Program-made: the position numbers and the translations under genes
Shown here: positions 13,950 through 14,352 of the stretch, in pieces
How positions within the stretch are numbered: the stretch's first letter is position 1
Layout of the letters: every line of letters begins with the position of its first letter
Assembly (NCBI GenBank): GCA_964427185.1
Contig: CAYRSN010000029.1
Coordinates: 1-14,352 of the forward strand
Length of the DNA: 14,352 nt
Direction: 5' to 3'
Source of the DNA: Sulfurivirga sp964427185
GTDB lineage: Bacteria > Pseudomonadota > Gammaproteobacteria > Thiomicrospirales > Thiomicrospiraceae
Notes under the pieces: model-generated
What the model was told of the DNA's origin: nothing
Databases searched by the model: none
Seen by the model: the letters and a program-made list of their open reading frames with translations, nothing else

Positions 13950-14352
13950 TTAAAGAGCCTTATGACAGAACCACCAGTCAAAACATTCATAGTTTTTCAA
14001 ACGTTCTTCAGCTGTTTTTTCATCCGAAGCAGGTGGCACAATCACATGATCCCCTACCAGCTCATTCTCCGGCCAGTTAGCAGGAGTCGCCACACCATTG
14101 GCATCTGATGTCTGCAACGCTTTGACAACACGCAAAATTTCATCAATATTGCGACCAATCTCTTGTGGGTAATACAGAATCGTCCGGATCACACCTTCTG
14201 GGTCGATCACAAATACGGCACGTACCGTATTGCTTCCTTTATTGGGGTGCAACATGCCGATCTTGGCAGCAAGAGTATCTGTCGCCGCAATAATCGGGAA
14301 GGTGATTTCCACACCCAGTTTTTCCTTAATCCAGCGCACCCACTGAATATGA
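13950..14352 (-). CDS. Peroxiredoxin (Prx6 / AhpC-TSA 1-Cys-like family), C-terminal part
   Basis: The last 133 codons are present and the frame runs open off the right edge (HIQWVRWIKEKLGV before the first internal GTG), so the gene is truncated by the window, not broken. Recognisable Prx6-family features are FPIIAATDTLAAKIGML, VRAVFVIDPEGVIRTILYYPQEIGRNIDEILRVVKALQ, the PANWPENELVGDHVIVPPAS segment, and the C-terminal tail NYECFDWWFCHKAL. The peroxidatic cysteine lies beyond the window. The two tail cysteines, separated by FDWWF, correspond to those that act as resolving cysteines in some archaeal and bacterial members, so a disulfide mechanism rather than strict 1-Cys chemistry is possible. 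It would detoxify hydrogen peroxide and organic peroxides in the cytoplasm. Its terminator follows at 13904-13928. Confidence 0.92.
   Translation of the reverse strand, partial: HIQWVRWIKEKLGVEITFPIIAATDTLAAKIGMLHPNKGSNTVRAVFVIDPEGVIRTILYYPQEIGRNIDEILRVVKALQTSDANGVATPANWPENELVGDHVIVPPASDEKTAEERLKNYECFDWWFCHKAL

Overview
The window reads as ordinary chromosome of a gammaproteobacterium. Pointers to this are the gene pairs holD-rimI and lgt-thyA-folA, a MutS carrying the FxE mismatch motif at residues 36-38, a gammaproteobacterial-type LeuA, and a divergent cinA/mutS pair. Base composition is moderately GC-rich. A chemolithotrophic, Thiomicrospira-like sulfur oxidiser would fit the polyferredoxin/TonB-receptor pair and the flagellar-type chemoreceptor, but this taxonomic guess is inference only. 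I see no RNA genes, insertion sequences, CRISPR arrays, integrases or gaps over 300 bases. Coding density is very high, with many stop/start overlaps.

Layout. Positions 1-6141 carry a leftward run: a truncated polyferredoxin-like membrane protein gene at the left edge, a TonB-dependent receptor, rimI, holD, leuA, pssA and a short cinA/pncC-type gene. pssA-leuA-holD-rimI are so tightly packed (4-base gap, 8-base overlap, ATGA overlap) that they look like one operon. The receptor and polyferredoxin form a second unit behind an AT-rich leader with two perfect inverted repeats. mutS and cnoX run rightward from a divergent 62-base spacer. cnoX and folA converge so closely that their stop codons interlock in a 4-base TTAA. 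The leftward lgt-thyA-folA operon follows. Further right lie a methyl-accepting chemotaxis protein, with its own sigma-54-like promoter and terminator, and the 3' end of a peroxiredoxin gene with its terminator.

Roles. Most genes are housekeeping: lipid head-group synthesis (pssA), leucine synthesis (leuA), replication clamp loader (holD), ribosomal protein acetylation (rimI), NAD recycling (pncC), mismatch repair (mutS), redox proteostasis (cnoX), thymidylate/folate metabolism (thyA, folA) and lipoprotein maturation (lgt). The accessory part is the metal or cofactor uptake pair on the left and the chemoreceptor on the right.

No clearly new multi-gene system is visible. The signals most worth a second look are regulatory. 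(1) Two terminator-like hairpins lie inside holD; the first (G6-TCT-C6-T7) also forms a U_UUU_UUU slippery heptamer in the correct phase, followed by an immediate -1-frame stop, reminiscent of dnaX. (2) Two adjacent inverted repeats with identical 12-base spacers lie in front of the TonB receptor, one covering its ribosome binding site. (3) A near-perfect -24/-12 promoter drives a solitary chemoreceptor. (4) A convergent gene pair leaves no room for a terminator, and a hairpin is embedded in the folA coding end.
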